Shown here in pieces: positions 37,101 through 45,860 of a stretch of DNA of 64,000 bases. This stretch comes from Chaunax sp. Z400 (lineage: Eukaryota > Chordata > Actinopteri > Lophiiformes > Chaunacidae). Position 1 is the first letter of the stretch; each line of letters starts with the position of its first letter. The stretch is from positions 24,086,810-24,150,809 of the forward strand of contig CM075187.1 of NCBI GenBank assembly GCA_037577475.1, in the 5' to 3' direction. The notes below the pieces were generated by a model that had not been told where the DNA came from, did no database searches, and saw only the letters and a list, made by a program, of their open reading frames with translations. The translations under genes were made by a program, and so were the position numbers.

Positions 37101-39579
37101 CACCACTAAATGATCTTCACTGCTTTTATTTAATCAAAGATGGAGAGGAATTAAACGACTGTTCTTTTCTGACCTCATTAGATGGCTACTCCACCATTGA
37201 CCAGAGGGACAAGGACTGCAAATACAAGACGGGCGACGGCTCGGCAGACCTGACAGAACGAGAGCCATTAAAGGTACAGTCAGACCTCCTCTAGTCTTCT
37301 GGGGATCAGGGCATAGAGGACATAGTAATGATCTGTCATTGAAATCTGATCACATGCCTTCTTCCTCTGAGTCTCTCCCTTTCCCTCTCTCTGTGTGTTT
37401 TCTTTGGTGGTCCTCATTCGAAGCTCTTAATCCTATCGATTCTTCAAAGAGGCTGGAAGTTGTCCTTCTCTGTTAGTGTTGCCCGCCACAGGTCATCGCT
37501 GTGGACCGCCTCAGATCTGCAAGCCACCAGTTAATTGACTGTATGCTTTTGGTTTCTGCAAAGTAATTAATCTAAGACTAATTGAAAGAACCGCCACCAA
37601 CCGCTCCTTGAGGAGATGACCCTTGCCTTGGCAATGAACAGACTACATTATCAAGTGGTCGCCTGCTGATTATAAAGCCACACACACTGCAGTCAGAGTT
37701 TGTTTATTGCTGATTAGCAATCCAGCCTCAAAGAGGAGTCACAGGATAATGGCCTCGGAGGATGTCTTACATGTATCACATGACTTAAGTACATACTGGA
37801 GAGTATTTATGATCGACTTTAGTGCTACAGTAGATGAATAAGATTTATGTTGGTGTAGCATTTATCTCTTTAGGTATATGGTCATATGTTCTAAAATCTT
37901 TCAATCAGACTGAAAACTACATTTCTCATTGTGAGTTATTATTATAACTGGGTTATTTTCTACAATGACATTATTTAGCTGTTCACATTGAGCAAAACAT
38001 TGAAATGAGATGAAAAATTTACCTCGAACCTGCAATGAAAACTGCATCATAACACAACTTAAATGTCTGTGTAGGTTTGAAGCTACAAATTTAGCTGTTC
38101 AGAGGCTTTTAAGTGCAAATTTTGTTCACTTTAGAATTAAAATACACAACTTCCCCCCACAGTTTCCAAGTCACATTAGTACTGTTAGCACCACTGTCAA
38201 AAGTTTCCACTCTGTTGTACCAGCTCTGCTCGACTCGACTCAGCTTTGGTATCAGGTATTTCTATAGAGGTCATTTTCCATTGGAGAGTAGTTCCACCTC
38301 AGTGTAGCAGCGCCACACAAAAATGCTGTCATGTCATTTTCAATGCGACATACAGCTCTCCTCCACCTCCCATGATCCTCTCATCAGCGACAGAGGACAG
38401 GAATGTGTGAACCTCCTCAATCAATTGTGTTTCCGGTTGCCATTTTCCGTAATTGTTTCTACTCAGTAAAGAATTACTGCTGTTAAAGTTGTTTAAAAAT
38501 GGCGGGCATGGGTTTGATGACACAGTGATGATTCTCTCTGACCAATCGGTGGTCTGCAGCGTTTTCACATCACCTTGTAACACCTGCTCAGCTTCTGTGG
38601 AACCTCAATGGAGGTGGTACCAAAAAAGTAGGTACCAGAAAACCAAAAAAGGGGAGTGGAGTCAAGTCGAGTTGAGCCGGTACCACACAGTGGAAACGTG
38701 ACCAAAGACAGCCGCATCACTTCCTGTTAGCAGCTACGATCAACACAGGAAAAAAGTAGCTCAATCATTTGCTCAGTCTTTAATGGAGACATGACCGCAG
38801 GTAGAAACCAGCCTGACTGGATCACCAGTCAGCATTTTATCCTGTGGCATTTCCTGCTGGGTGGCAAACAGAACTGCAAAGTGAAAACAAAGTTCATAGG
38901 GAACTAATCTATATTCCTATGGTGTCATTATCATATAGCCATTACATTGTGCTATTAGTAGTGGTAAAAAAAAAAGATTGAATTAAGCAGCTAATATAGA
39001 AGTCAAGTATGACAGCTTCAGATTTTTTTTTAAAAACTCTTCATGATATTTAGGTTAATTGCTAAACCAGTTAGAACTGAGGTTTTACTGTCACCTCTTA
39101 AAAAGGCAGATACACAGCAGACATTGGTATCTTCACAGAGATCAGGCCTTCTAGTATACATCTATGCTCCAATGCTGTCCTCTATGTCTGCCGTCTGTAT
39201 TTCCCAGAGGTGTTCGGCCTGCTTTGAATGCATCTTGGCTGTTGAAACTGCTCTCTCCCTCTTTCATTTGCATGGTTCGGTTTGCTGTTTTGAAATCACT
39301 CTGACTTCTTTCCAAGCTTTCCTTCAGGCAGGGAACTAACTCTGGCTTCTCTGATCCTGGATGCATGTGTGAATGTGTGTGTGTGTGTGTGTGTTTGTGT
39401 GTGATGAGTGTATTTGTGAAATGTATTGACCTCTTTTTGTTTTGCTGTGTTTTTTAACCTTCCTCCTGTGGCCACAGAATGACACAAATAGGAAACACTA
39501 TATCAGGAGTAACAGGCCTGCGGTCAGTCTGGTGGACGCTTGTGATGTTAAGCCCCAGCCTGTTGACTCCTGGGTCTAG
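4020..39579 (+). CDS. arvcf: ARVCF, 3' half of gene (11 constitutive exons)
   Basis: Armadillo-repeat catenin of the p120/delta-catenin family; it binds the juxtamembrane segment of classical cadherins at adherens junctions and also occurs in the nucleus. Exons 4020-4137, 4295-4466, 8763-8834, 29183-29310, 31563-31713, 32097-32289, 33253-33364, 33787-33874, 35244-35297, 37182-37273 and 39478-39579 join on GT-AG sites with matching phase into 426 codons and a TAG. The product covers the C-terminal armadillo repeats and the tail, and ends in DSWV, the class of PDZ-binding C-terminus typical of ARVCF. ARVCF is chosen over CTNND1 and CTNND2 because of the tail (VKPQPVDSWV), the VENCVCIMRNLSYHVHKEVPGA block and the FGGKKAKG block. 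The N-terminal exons (coiled coil, first armadillo repeats) lie left of the window. No stop or frameshift is seen, so the gene looks functional. Confidence 0.96.
4295..4466 (+). CDS. arvcf: ARVCF exon: armadillo repeat plus basic loop
   Basis: Follows a 157-nt intron. The acceptor is tctccccctctag and the donor AAAG|GTGAGG (phase 1). It encodes SVENCVCIMRNLSYHVHKEV, then a Pro/Gly-rich linker, then the basic stretch RKKKDD...CFGGKKAKG. In p120-family proteins this is the long loop inside armadillo repeat 6; the lysine clusters are the proposed nuclear-localisation and RhoA-regulation region. The exon ends inside a glycine codon, exactly where the alternative microexon would be added. Confidence 0.95.
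4467..6397 (+). other. ARVCF intron before the microexon
   Basis: Contains AT-rich runs (4985-5060) and an (AC)n microsatellite at 5541-5576. The last 400 nt are strongly pyrimidine-rich (5990-6390). Such a long pyrimidine-rich approach is common for regulated microexons (PTB-type sites); the regulatory reading is inference. Confidence 0.5.
5541..5576 (+). repeat. (AC)n microsatellite
   Basis: Dinucleotide run with one TC interruption. Confidence 0.95.
6398..6415 (+). CDS. arvcf: ARVCF 18-nt alternative microexon (p120 'exon C'-like)
   Basis: Eighteen bases lie between an acceptor (ggctaactatag) and a strong donor (CAAG|GTGAGT). They fit phase 1 to phase 1 between the 4295-4466 and 8763-8834 exons. 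Inclusion changes AK-G-RKN to AK-EEWFNQ-G-RKN, inserting six residues. Established knowledge: p120-catenin has an 18-nt alternative exon C encoding a six-residue DEWF-type insert at this point of the armadillo-6 loop, which interrupts the basic nuclear-localisation motif. Position, length, phase and the EWF core all match, so homology is very likely. Whether this fish uses it, and in which tissue, is not shown by the sequence. Confidence 0.88.
6416..8762 (+). other. ARVCF intron after the microexon
   Basis: Starts with a C/T-rich stretch (about 6420-6520, several CTCCT-type motifs) directly after the microexon donor and holds a teleost interspersed repeat at about 7171-7400. Nothing else recognised. 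Confidence 0.5.
7171..7400 (+). repeat. Teleost interspersed repeat, copy 1
   Basis: Begins aatggtttgacattttggga, continues with GAGTTAGATG, CTGTCATGTCTG and AAGCTACA blocks, and ends near CCTACCAGCACCTCTA. I recognise this order of blocks from a very common percomorph fish repeat (consensus-like 'gaatagtttgacattttgggaaatac...'). Degenerate; no coding capacity. The class (SINE or MITE) is not settled from this copy. Confidence 0.75.
8763..8834 (+). CDS. arvcf: ARVCF exon: armadillo-loop end (DTLDLPKR)
   Basis: Acceptor ctcccctacacag, donor AAAAG|GTAGGC. The 72 nt keep phase 1 and encode GRKNGENDKNYDTLDLPKRA. The DTLDLPKR signature corresponds to FDTLDLPKR of mammalian ARVCF and VDFPKR of p120. 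It closes the basic loop before the GFELLYQPEVV armadillo repeat. A 20-kb intron follows. Confidence 0.94.
10206..10270 (+). repeat. (CTCCT)13 pentanucleotide microsatellite
   Basis: Thirteen perfect CTCCT units in tandem, preceded by tgtaa and followed by catcat. Confidence 0.97.
11868..11938 (+). repeat. Fragment of a teleost interspersed repeat
   Basis: The string gggatgacatgcagtaaagg followed by ggctggtccggaacccgggc resembles the widespread fish repeat in which 'gacatgcagcaaagg' precedes 'cgaacccgggccgc'. Short and truncated. Confidence 0.5.
11988..12190 (+). repeat. Same teleost repeat family, copy 2 (diverged)
   Basis: Carries the same ordered blocks as 7171-7400: a GACGTTTGTGG-like start, GGGAGTTAGAAAAGAAGAT, ATTCTCATGTCTGT, and a tail (GCATAAAGACTGGA, GCAGATAGCCTAGCT) that copy 1 has lost. 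Same orientation, older or more mutated. Confidence 0.65.
13714..14008 (+). repeat. Teleost interspersed repeat ('ccatccattgtctatagccg' family)
   Basis: Opens ccatccattgtctatagccg cttatcctttacagg, continues GGGGGCTGGAGCCTAACCC, CATTCACATCC, GCATGTTTTTGGACTG and ends AGCAGTGCTAACCACACCAC..GCC. This block order is one of the commonest fish interspersed repeats. Internal deletions and mutations show an old copy; non-coding. Confidence 0.85.
14340..14410 (+). repeat. (TTTA)n / (TAAA)n inverted tetranucleotide repeat
   Basis: TTTATTTATTTATTTATTTG is followed after ACAAGGGA by CAAATAAATAAATAAAT: the two arms are complementary, with a loop of about 8 nt. It may be part of a longer fish repeat that starts TTTATTTATTTGACA. 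Confidence 0.8.
18250..18420 (+). repeat. Teleost interspersed repeat (GATTA-rich start, 'actttattgtcattg')
   Basis: Tandem TTAGA units, then ttcaactttattgtcattgc ccagtacaagtactcaacaa cgaaatgcagtttagcatcc. I recognise this block from many fish introns. The right boundary is unclear; AT-rich sequence continues to about 18640. Confidence 0.75.
18901..18940 (+). repeat. (AC)20 microsatellite
   Basis: Perfect dinucleotide run. Confidence 0.97.
20376..20426 (+). repeat. (CA)n microsatellite
   Basis: Perfect 51-nt CA run. Confidence 0.97.
20921..20953 (+). repeat. (TCC)n microsatellite in a pyrimidine-rich tract
   Basis: Eleven trinucleotide units inside a 400-nt C/T-rich tract (20580-20990). 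The tract explains the 206- and 97-codon ORFs here, which are not genes. Confidence 0.95.
25119..25187 (+). repeat. (TG)n microsatellite, 69 nt
   Basis: Longest perfect dinucleotide run in the window; in the large ARVCF intron. Confidence 0.97.
28530..28580 (+). repeat. Probable 3' tail of a LINE/SINE-type element
   Basis: Reads AAAATAAG...CCCTGTCTGAATAAATTTGATTTGATG. The AATAAATTTGATTTGAT ending with reiterated TTTGA resembles 3' tails of fish non-LTR elements. Only the tail is recognised. Confidence 0.4.
29183..29310 (+). CDS. arvcf: ARVCF exon: armadillo repeat (GFELLYQPEVVRLYLSLLTE)
   Basis: The acceptor is tgtatttccctgcag, preceded within about 20 nt by a (TG)n run. The donor is ACC|GTGAGT. 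It encodes FELLYQPEVVRLYLSLLTES then LEAAAGALQNLSAGQWT, almost residue for residue as in mammalian ARVCF. Only the TG tract by the splice acceptor is unusual. Confidence 0.96.
29311..31562 (+). other. ARVCF intron
   Basis: AT-rich intronic sequence; a purine run GAGGAAGAGGATGAGGAGGA at about 29625-29650. No exon or mobile element recognised. Confidence 0.5.
31563..31713 (+). CDS. arvcf: ARVCF exon: armadillo repeat (WSNYIRATVRKEKGLPILVE)
   Basis: Acceptor tctgcccttcag, donor ATTG|GTACAA (phase 1). It encodes WSNYIRATVRKEKGLPILVE, then DKVVRAVAIALRNLSIDRRN and KDLIG. These are the armadillo helices that follow GALQNLSAGQWT. The codons are GC-rich at third positions relative to the surrounding intron, as expected for a constrained exon. 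Confidence 0.96.
31714..32096 (+). other. ARVCF intron (383 nt)
   Basis: Short AT-rich intron; nothing further seen. Confidence 0.6.
32097..32289 (+). CDS. arvcf: ARVCF exon: armadillo repeat (SYAMRDLVSNLP...)
   Basis: Acceptor acatcacattatag, donor ACCAG|GTAAGG. It encodes SYAMRDLVSNLPSGQQRPAK, then EEDTVVAILNTIHEIVTDSS and ARSLIQAQAIEKLVAINRT. The VNLPxGQQ and EDTVVAILNTIHEI stretches are hallmarks of the p120/ARVCF C-terminal armadillo repeats. Here the sequence is as close to p120 (LPGGQQ, IEKLVLINK) as to human ARVCF. Confidence 0.96.
32290..33252 (+). other. ARVCF intron (963 nt)
   Basis: AT-rich; no further feature recognised. Confidence 0.6.
33253..33364 (+). CDS. arvcf: ARVCF exon: last armadillo repeat (VWSYKELRNALTKDGW)
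   Basis: Acceptor ttcgtggccccctcag, donor TTCCAG|GTACAA. It encodes SQSARETKAASHVLQTVWSY then KELRNALTKDGWNKSHFQ. This is the end of the armadillo array, where the family carries W-x-YKELR...L.K.GW..xxF. The intron after it is 422 nt. Confidence 0.96.
33365..33786 (+). other. ARVCF intron (422 nt)
   Basis: Nothing recognised apart from splice sites and a pyrimidine-rich 3' end. Confidence 0.6.
33787..33874 (+). CDS. arvcf: ARVCF exon: C-terminal tail (DDTTLPLMEKNQ)
   Basis: Acceptor ctgcctcttgtctcag, donor CAAG|GTCAGT. It encodes a Thr/Lys-rich linker (PTVTTTPKATKNGKPS) and then YDDTTLPLMEKNQ. The DDSTLPLxxKN motif is the family landmark just downstream of the armadillo array. The tail is probably disordered. 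Confidence 0.95.
33875..35243 (+). other. ARVCF intron (1369 nt)
   Basis: AT-rich intron; nothing recognised. Confidence 0.6.
35244..35297 (+). CDS. arvcf: ARVCF 54-nt tail exon (DMIPLDELGP)
   Basis: Acceptor gaatgcttttcag, donor CCAG|GTAAGA. The 54 nt keep phase 1 and encode GTRKCGSGDMIPLDELG. This corresponds to the GSRDVIPMDALGP block of mammalian ARVCF. The length is a multiple of three and both flanking phases are equal, so skipping would remove 18 residues without a frameshift. Confidence 0.9.
35298..37181 (+). other. ARVCF intron (1884 nt)
   Basis: Very AT-rich (notably 36180-36760), with short TATA runs at 36120 and 36500. No gene or mobile element recognised. Confidence 0.6.
37182..37273 (+). 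CDS. arvcf: ARVCF exon: C-terminal tail (DGYSTIDQRD...EREPLK)
   Basis: Acceptor tttctgacctcattag, donor TTAAAG|GTACAG. It encodes DGYSTIDQRDKDCKYKTGDG and ends LTEREPLK. The D-YST-D...EPLK pattern is shared by ARVCF and p120 tails. It ends in phase 0, so either 39478 or, by skipping, 43028 could be joined. Confidence 0.95.
37274..39477 (+). other. ARVCF intron (2.2 kb) with a MITE
   Basis: Holds the inverted-repeat element at 38203-38697 and a (TG)n run at about 39377-39401, shortly before the terminal coding exon. Rest unrecognised. Confidence 0.6.
38203..38697. mobile_element. Non-autonomous DNA transposon (MITE, hAT-like) with terminal inverted repeats
   Basis: The left end reads GTTTCCACTCTGTTGTACCA, then GCTCTGCTCGACTCGACTC. 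The reverse complement of the right end reads GTTTCCACTGTGTGGTACCG, then GCTCAACTCGACTTGACTCC. The imperfect inverted repeats are about 40 nt long. Flanks TGTCAAAA (left) and TGACCAAA (right, one base past the end) could be a mutated 8-bp target duplication, as in hAT elements. No transposase inside. Confidence 0.75.
39478..39579 (+). CDS. arvcf: ARVCF terminal coding exon with PDZ-binding DSWV
   Basis: The acceptor is ctcctgtggccacag. It encodes NDTNRKHYIRSNRPAVSLVD, ACDVKPQPVDSWV and a TAG at 39577-39579. DSWV is the C-terminal PDZ ligand described for ARVCF and delta-catenin. Two alternatives follow the stop: a donor-like ATG|GTAGGT at 39591 (11 nt past the stop, too near to trigger nonsense-mediated decay) and an AATAAA at 39603. 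So both a short unspliced 3'UTR and a spliced 3'UTR are possible. Confidence 0.95.
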   Translation, partial: NDTNRKHYIRSNRPAVSLVDACDVKPQPVDSWV

Positions 39580-39602
39580 ATGCATGCATGGTAGGTCTGA
39601 AC

Positions 39603-39608
39603 AATAAA
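39603..39608 (+). terminator. Proximal AATAAA polyadenylation signal of ARVCF
   Basis: Canonical hexamer 24 nt after the stop codon. It lies just beyond the donor-like GTAGGT at 39591, so it would only serve transcripts in which that donor is not used. No strong GT-rich element follows at once, so its use is uncertain. Confidence 0.4.
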
Positions 39609-42600
39609 GCACAACAAAAGTAACAACCTTCACCTTTTGGGTTGGATTGTATCCTTCTCATTCCCTGTTTGTCCAACGTTTGTGTTCCTTTCACCCTCAC
39701 ACTGAATCATGTAGACCCGCTGTCACCCTGCACCCAGATCAGTCCACTGGAGAAGTCATCTGGTTCTTTTCATGAACATTAACACGATTACTTTGAAGTG
39801 ATTTTATGTACGTTTCATATTTTATTTGATTCCTCAGAGAAGAGATCATTTTTCTGGGATAAACTGACAGCCGTGACGAAATACAACAGATTTCCCCACA
39901 TATTGAAGCAGTTTGCATGGAGCTGCAGCAAGAATGATAATTTAAAGGGTTTGTTGTGAGCTGTTTTTATTCCTAGAAACAAAACCACAAGAGCAAAAGT
40001 GTAAGAAACGGCGTGTGTTTAAGCTTAAAGCTTCTCTTTTCATTATGCCTCTCTAATTAGAAAACTACCTACTTTAGTAACTGAGCATTACTTCCAAAGC
40101 CAAGGAGCACTCTTCACAAACTGTCCTGCTGTTTCTTTTATTAAGCAGCCTTAGTTAAACTCATCACCCAAACATGATGGTCAGTCCTCATCCTAAAAGA
40201 AACATCATACACGTATGGAAGCTAAGCATTATGCATTATATTAGAATGAAGCTGTAATACTACAACTAACTAGTTCCTCTAAACAAAATGAAACAATACT
40301 GCTTCTTCATTTCCACGTCCTCTACATCTGTTTACAGGGACATGCAGCTCAGCCTCAGTCTTTGATTCCATTTCACAAGATTCTCATTTCAAAACTAATT
40401 TGCTGCAACATCCAAATTTTGCCACTGAGTTTGATCGGCACGGCATTGTAAAAAAAAACAACAACAACATGACTTCACCACACTCTGTAAAACACTTAGA
40501 AAGCAGAAGGCTTTGGTCTCTGTTTACCATTCAGCACCACCTGTCTGATTGAAAAACATGCCCAGCTTTACTTGCTGCTGCCCCTGACAGCCTTTGCTGA
40601 AATTGGTGGCAAATGATGAAGCGGGATCATTCTTCTGCTCTTCAGATGGTTCCTCCTGGGACTCACTTATCCCTTAATGAGAAGCAGCGGGGAGGAAGGA
40701 AAAAGCACAGTCTCTGCTCCGTCTGCATTCTTCATACTCACCTTTTCTTTTGTCAAAGCAAGATGACTTCAGATAAATAATTCACACATAAGCGATATGT
40801 GTAAAGCAGAGATGTGATGGAGGGGGAGCTACATGAATTCAGTTTTACACACATTGAGGTCTGAAGGAGCAGATTTGAACATATGTTAGAATTATTTATT
40901 ATTATTTTATTATTATTTATTATTTAGAATAGATGCTTATATTAATATGTATGTATTTACGTTTATAATATGTTTCTACTAAAGCTGTTTTTGTTTTTTT
41001 CATAAGAAATTAGGGCTATCATGATATAAGATATTTACTGTATAATTATCATGCACCAATTAATTCACAATGGCATCATCACATTATCAGTCAAATTCAT
41101 CTTTAACTCAATTTTATTGTGTTCGCAAATTAATTACACTCAAAATATGAGTATAAAAGTGTACAAGATGAACAATCACACTAAATGAATAGTGAAAAGA
41201 TGAACTGAGTAGTAGTAGTAACAGTTTGTTACACAAGTTACAAGGAAATAAATCTTAATTAGTAATGTCCTTAATCCTCTACATACTTTAGTGACTGACC
41301 CACCGTTTATAATCCTTCTACATGACTGTTGTGAAGCTGATCTGGGTGAGCTTCAGTAGATGTCATCACTCTATCAGCAGCATTCCTCTCCTCCTGCCTC
41401 CTCCTCACCGCTGTTGTCCCCTCTAGTCCCAGAGACCTCATGTCAGACCTCACTGTCTTCCTCATCCTCATCCACTTATCTCAGTCGTCTCCGCCACTGG
41501 TTATCTGCTCAGTTCTTTCTTCTCCATCATTTAGATTATCATAGGAAATACATCACATGGTGAGAGATACAGTGGTATGATTTATGGTGTTCATTGGAAT
41601 TAAGCCACCGTAGTAAACAATTGTTAGAGGAAATGTTGAGAAGCCTCAGGTAAGTACTTTTCATTTCATTTAGCAAGTGCTGGATTTTATCCAACACATC
41701 AAGCATCTGCTTTGCTTTCCTTTGCCTCCATTTGCCATCTGGAATGACATGATTGAAACGGTGATGTGATAATAAAAACTGACTGTCTGAAAGCATAGCT
41801 GCAGTGTTTGATTCTAAAGTCACATCGTTTGATGGCAAAATGTGGTTCCTGATCTAAAAAAAAAAAATTCTGATATATTTTAGGATACGATTGATGACAT
41901 TATTTCTTCTTCTTAGAGTCAACACATCCCATGAAAAGACCAGAAGCAGCAATAAAGGGATCCTACTAAAATATCTTATTCCTCTTATACCATAGTGGTC
42001 CACTTACAAGCCAGTTGTGTGACAATCTGCAGCAGAAAATAATTGCATGAGATGATAATGTTTCAGATATTGTGGGTCATAGTCTCACATTCAAAGTCAC
42101 ATCAGTCACCTGTGGGTGAAGGTGCTACAGCATAGTGGCTTTACTGTTTGTGTTATCAAACAGTTGTCTATTTATACCTCACACAGACACAGAGTAACAT
42201 TAAGATTCATCTGAAGTCGTCTGGAGAAATTGTAATAATATAATTACTATAGACTTTATTTGTAGAGCACCTTTAATACAGGAAAAGCTGCTAAAAGTGC
42301 TTTACAATTACAATTTTAAACATTAGATAAAGGTGCATAAAAAGAGGGATCTAATACCATAGTTAATGTAAAATGAGATGGAGATTAAAACCACATGATA
42401 ATAACAGCGGTAGAAATAAACTAAAACAAAGATGAAAAAGAAAATATAGAAAAACATCCCAGATTCAGTCTCCTTTTTGTTTTTGTCACCACCGACTCCT
42501 GAGGACAACATGTGCCTCTTAAGCTGTTAAATGCTCACCAGATAGTTCCTGTGTGTTGTCTGGTGCTGGCTAGGTAGCGTATGGGGGTTAAGGAAGCTTT

Positions 42601-43027
42601 TAAAACAGCTGACCGTTCTGACTGCCAATGAGCTTGATGAGAACATTTACGCTGAACCAAAAAGATTTGAACCCCTTGCCCAAAATAAGAAAAGAAAAAA
42701 ATCAAAACAAGAAAAAAAATGTGCTGAAAGATAACAAAATGCTCCAAGTACTCCATAGAGTATTTGTTATGTAGATATATGGATCATTGTTAATATAAAA
42801 GTGTTGATTAGTGCAGCTTTACAAATTCTAAATGACTAACTCATTGTTGGTTTTGCTCATTTAATGGGAATGTGTTGACAGTAACAGAACACTTATACTT
42901 TAAATCGCTGCATAGTACTTCGTCATGATGTCATTTTTACAGTGGATATGTAGAACCGAATATTCATTTTAATTTCAAACTATGTGTGATTCCTCTAATA
43001 TTTGTCTCTCCTGTCCATGTTCTTCAG
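39609..43027 (+). other. Probable ARVCF 3'UTR intron or intergenic sequence
   Basis: AT-rich with TTATTA-rich tracts (40890-40930) and a fish-repeat fragment near 42247. No coding exon recognised. Confidence 0.5.
42247..42345 (+). repeat. Teleost interspersed repeat fragment ('actttatttgtagagcacct')
   Basis: The sequence actttatttgtagagcacct ... aaaagtgctttacaattaca matches the familiar fish repeat motif 'tttatttatatagcaccttt...caaagtgctttaca'. Short, diverged. Confidence 0.6.
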
Positions 43028-45860
43028 GCTTAAATATTGACAGTGCGACACCGCAGCTAGAAGAGGATCTCTCATATCACCACTGCCATTTCACATGGAG
43101 TTCATCGTTGGAGTTGGACTTGTACAGAGAAGAGGATTTAAAAAAAAATAATGCTAACAACAGCGACTACCCAACGGCAGCCAGCATTCTCATGCTTTTC
43201 AGAAAAAAATGATTAAAAAAAAGAACAAAAAGTGACTACTCCCACTACATTCACATATCCACATTCCCACTGGACATCCTGTGAATTTTACAGTGTTGAC
43301 TCATGTTGAGCTCTACCGGTGACAGGGAACTGACAGAGGCCAGTGCTGGTGAAGGAATGGACGCATGAAGGACTGACAAAGTGAGGTGAAGCAAGTGAAC
43401 AGAAAAAGAATGTGTGTTGGAAGGAAGCCTGTAGTGGAAGAAATGGAATGCTTTTTCATTTCATTTTGACATGATGTGAACAGGTACGGACTTGTGTTTT
43501 TGAAGGTAATGAATGTTTGTTTTCAGATTGGTGGGTTGACAGGAGGAAGGATAAGTAAAAGGAGAGAAACACGGAGCGGGAGGAGCGCTCCCAGCAGCCT
43601 GCTCTCATAGACTTACAATCTGTTTGGTTCACTGTGTTTTCTCAACAAAAAAAACAAAAAAAAGTGCACTGAGATGCTTTGAAATCAAAAGTTGTTAACT
43701 GGTGATCGATGTCCATTTTATAAAGTGAGGAGTCGGCAAGTTGTGGTCTAGAGAAAGGAAAGTGACATAGTGTGTACACCAGATAGAACAATAGCTTCTG
43801 TTCACACTGTATCGCAAAGGCAAACTAAAATGGTCAGCATGAATGAGCCGAGTGGCATGTTGACTATCACTCACAGAGCGGTGGTTACTTGTATAACCAC
43901 TCAGATTGTGTAGCGATGCAGTATCACGAGTTTCCTGGCTGGTTGCTCTTTGTCCATGATGTGTATTAAAGAGGATATAGGCTATTTGTTTATAAATGAC
44001 TTGTGTTTTTGAAAAGAGAGGCAGAAGATTGTTCTCTTGTTGAAAAGATGGATCTAAAAGCATTTTTTTTATTTTTGTCAGGTTTTATATAAATGTATAT
44101 TAGGGTCAAAAGGAAAAAAAATGGAAAAATTAAGGGGGAAAAAACAACAAAAATTACCAACTTCTTAGTTGTATATTAATATCACATTGTTTGGAAAGCA
44201 CATCTCATTTGATAGAGGCTCACCATGTTTGTAAACCAGAAATAACCACGTAACTGTGTGTCAATTATTGTTGAGTTATGCCGACGATCACCTATTTATA
44301 TTTTGTATTTGTCAAAAAAAAAGGTTACAGAAAAAAGTTTATCTGCAGTGTTCTTTCTAAAGGCGATGAATTATATGTTGTCTGAGACACTCTGGAGGGG
44401 TCAAAGGTCAGACAGACATAATGGGACAGACAGGAGATGACAGCGTTCATAAAAGTCCCTTCATTTTTCTTTCATGAATTCAGACCAAGTAACCGCCAGC
44501 CCTGAACCCTCCTTCTCCGACGCATCTTAAAGAGAAATATTCAGTCGTGAGCATGGATAAAAACTGTACACATGTTTATATTCTATTCTTTCCAAGTGCC
44601 AGTTTATTTTGTGGTGTCATTTGGATATTAACTAATTCATTCATAAGTAAGAGGAGAGCAGATCTGGATCTTCGAGGCAAAATAAGAGTTCATCACACTG
44701 TACAACACAAAAGATCAAGTTTGGTCATATATATTTTTACAATGTTTTAGGATGAGCAGTTGTGATGTAGAAAAGCAGAGAGATACAGAATCATATCGCC
44801 ATTTTTCTCTTGCTTGGTGCGACTCGGGATTCGCTGTGGACAGGAGAAAGAGTCCAAGTTGGTATCGTCATGGAGGCGAACGGCATGTGCCTGCATTGAC
44901 GTCTGATTTTTCTTTGTGACGTATGTGACTTTATAAAGCTTGCATATTTTACACAGTGTTTACAAAGATGTACGTTGTGGTAAAAATCAATAAACTACAA
45001 AAAAACAAAACAACATACTGTATAAATTTTAATTTCAGAGGTTAGAAATGTTCTAATATTACCCAGCATTCCTTTTGTGTGTCCTCAGAAGTGTGTGCTT
45101 TCATTGGACAATGCTGAACCCTTGCAACAAAGACCCATATGACTGTCTATTCCTGACTGCGCTTGGCAGTGTCACAACCAAAGGATCTGGAGTTGTGTTT
45201 TACATGCATTCATGAAATGGGTTTTGGGGATTTGTGGATGTGCAGTGTGCATTTACAAAATAAAGAGCCAAGCAACTGTGCTGTAAAGTCAATGCGGGAC
45301 ACGGACACACATCGAATCAAACGAACCTACCTGTGTAGATATAACTGATTCAAGCCGTCAGTACGTGTAACACCAAGTAGCAGATGTGTTTGTACCTATC
45401 ACGTGCCTTAACCTTTTCCATGGTAGATAAAGATAAGTGTGCTTTATATAACTTTATTCCTCCCTGACCAAGTCATCTCTCCATCCTGTCTGCTCATCTC
45501 TCCCCCATCTCTTCCTGTCACCCTCCCTCCCTTTTTCTCGACTCAATCATTCATCCTCCACCTCCACTCCCCCCCAGTCCCAAGTAGTCTAGACTGTTGG
45601 TGGGTTCCTGCCTTGTATTACGTTGTATTATAAACTTTTAAAAAGATGAAAGTCATTGGAGAAATGGTTTTGATTTCCTAGAGGATTTGTCGATACTTTC
45701 GTAGCGAGCAGGAGTGATGCCACACTGACAGAATGTATTATGTTCATTTTACTAATACCCAGAGGCAAATATTACGCTTGTTAAACATAACGGTAAAATT
45801 CTGGTTTGTAGAGTATAAATTTGGTGTGTTTTAAATAAATCAAGCCTGGAAAGAAGGTGT
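43028..45860 (+). other. arvcf: Probable ARVCF 3'UTR exon (non-coding)
   Basis: Begins after a good acceptor (tctcctgtccatgttcttcag) and has no long ORF. It contains canonical AATAAA hexamers at 44989, 45259 and 45834; the last is followed within 30 nt by a TG-rich stretch typical of a cleavage site. It could be spliced from the donor at 39591. Joined directly to the phase-0 end at 37273 it would read one alanine and a stop. It is assigned to ARVCF because it is downstream on the same strand and no other gene starts nearby; this is inference without transcript data. Confidence 0.5.
45834..45839 (+). terminator. Distal AATAAA polyadenylation signal
   Basis: AATAAA is followed by ggtgttgattgactctgtgt, a GT-rich downstream element. 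It is the best-looking 3' end for a long ARVCF transcript; similar hexamers at 44989 and 45259 are alternatives. Confidence 0.45.

Noticed and set aside
39591..39596. Donor-like GTAGGT 11 nt after the ARVCF stop, taken as proof of a spliced 3'UTR
   Set aside because: Kept only as a possibility: GTAGGT occurs by chance often, and a nearby AATAAA offers a simpler 3' end.
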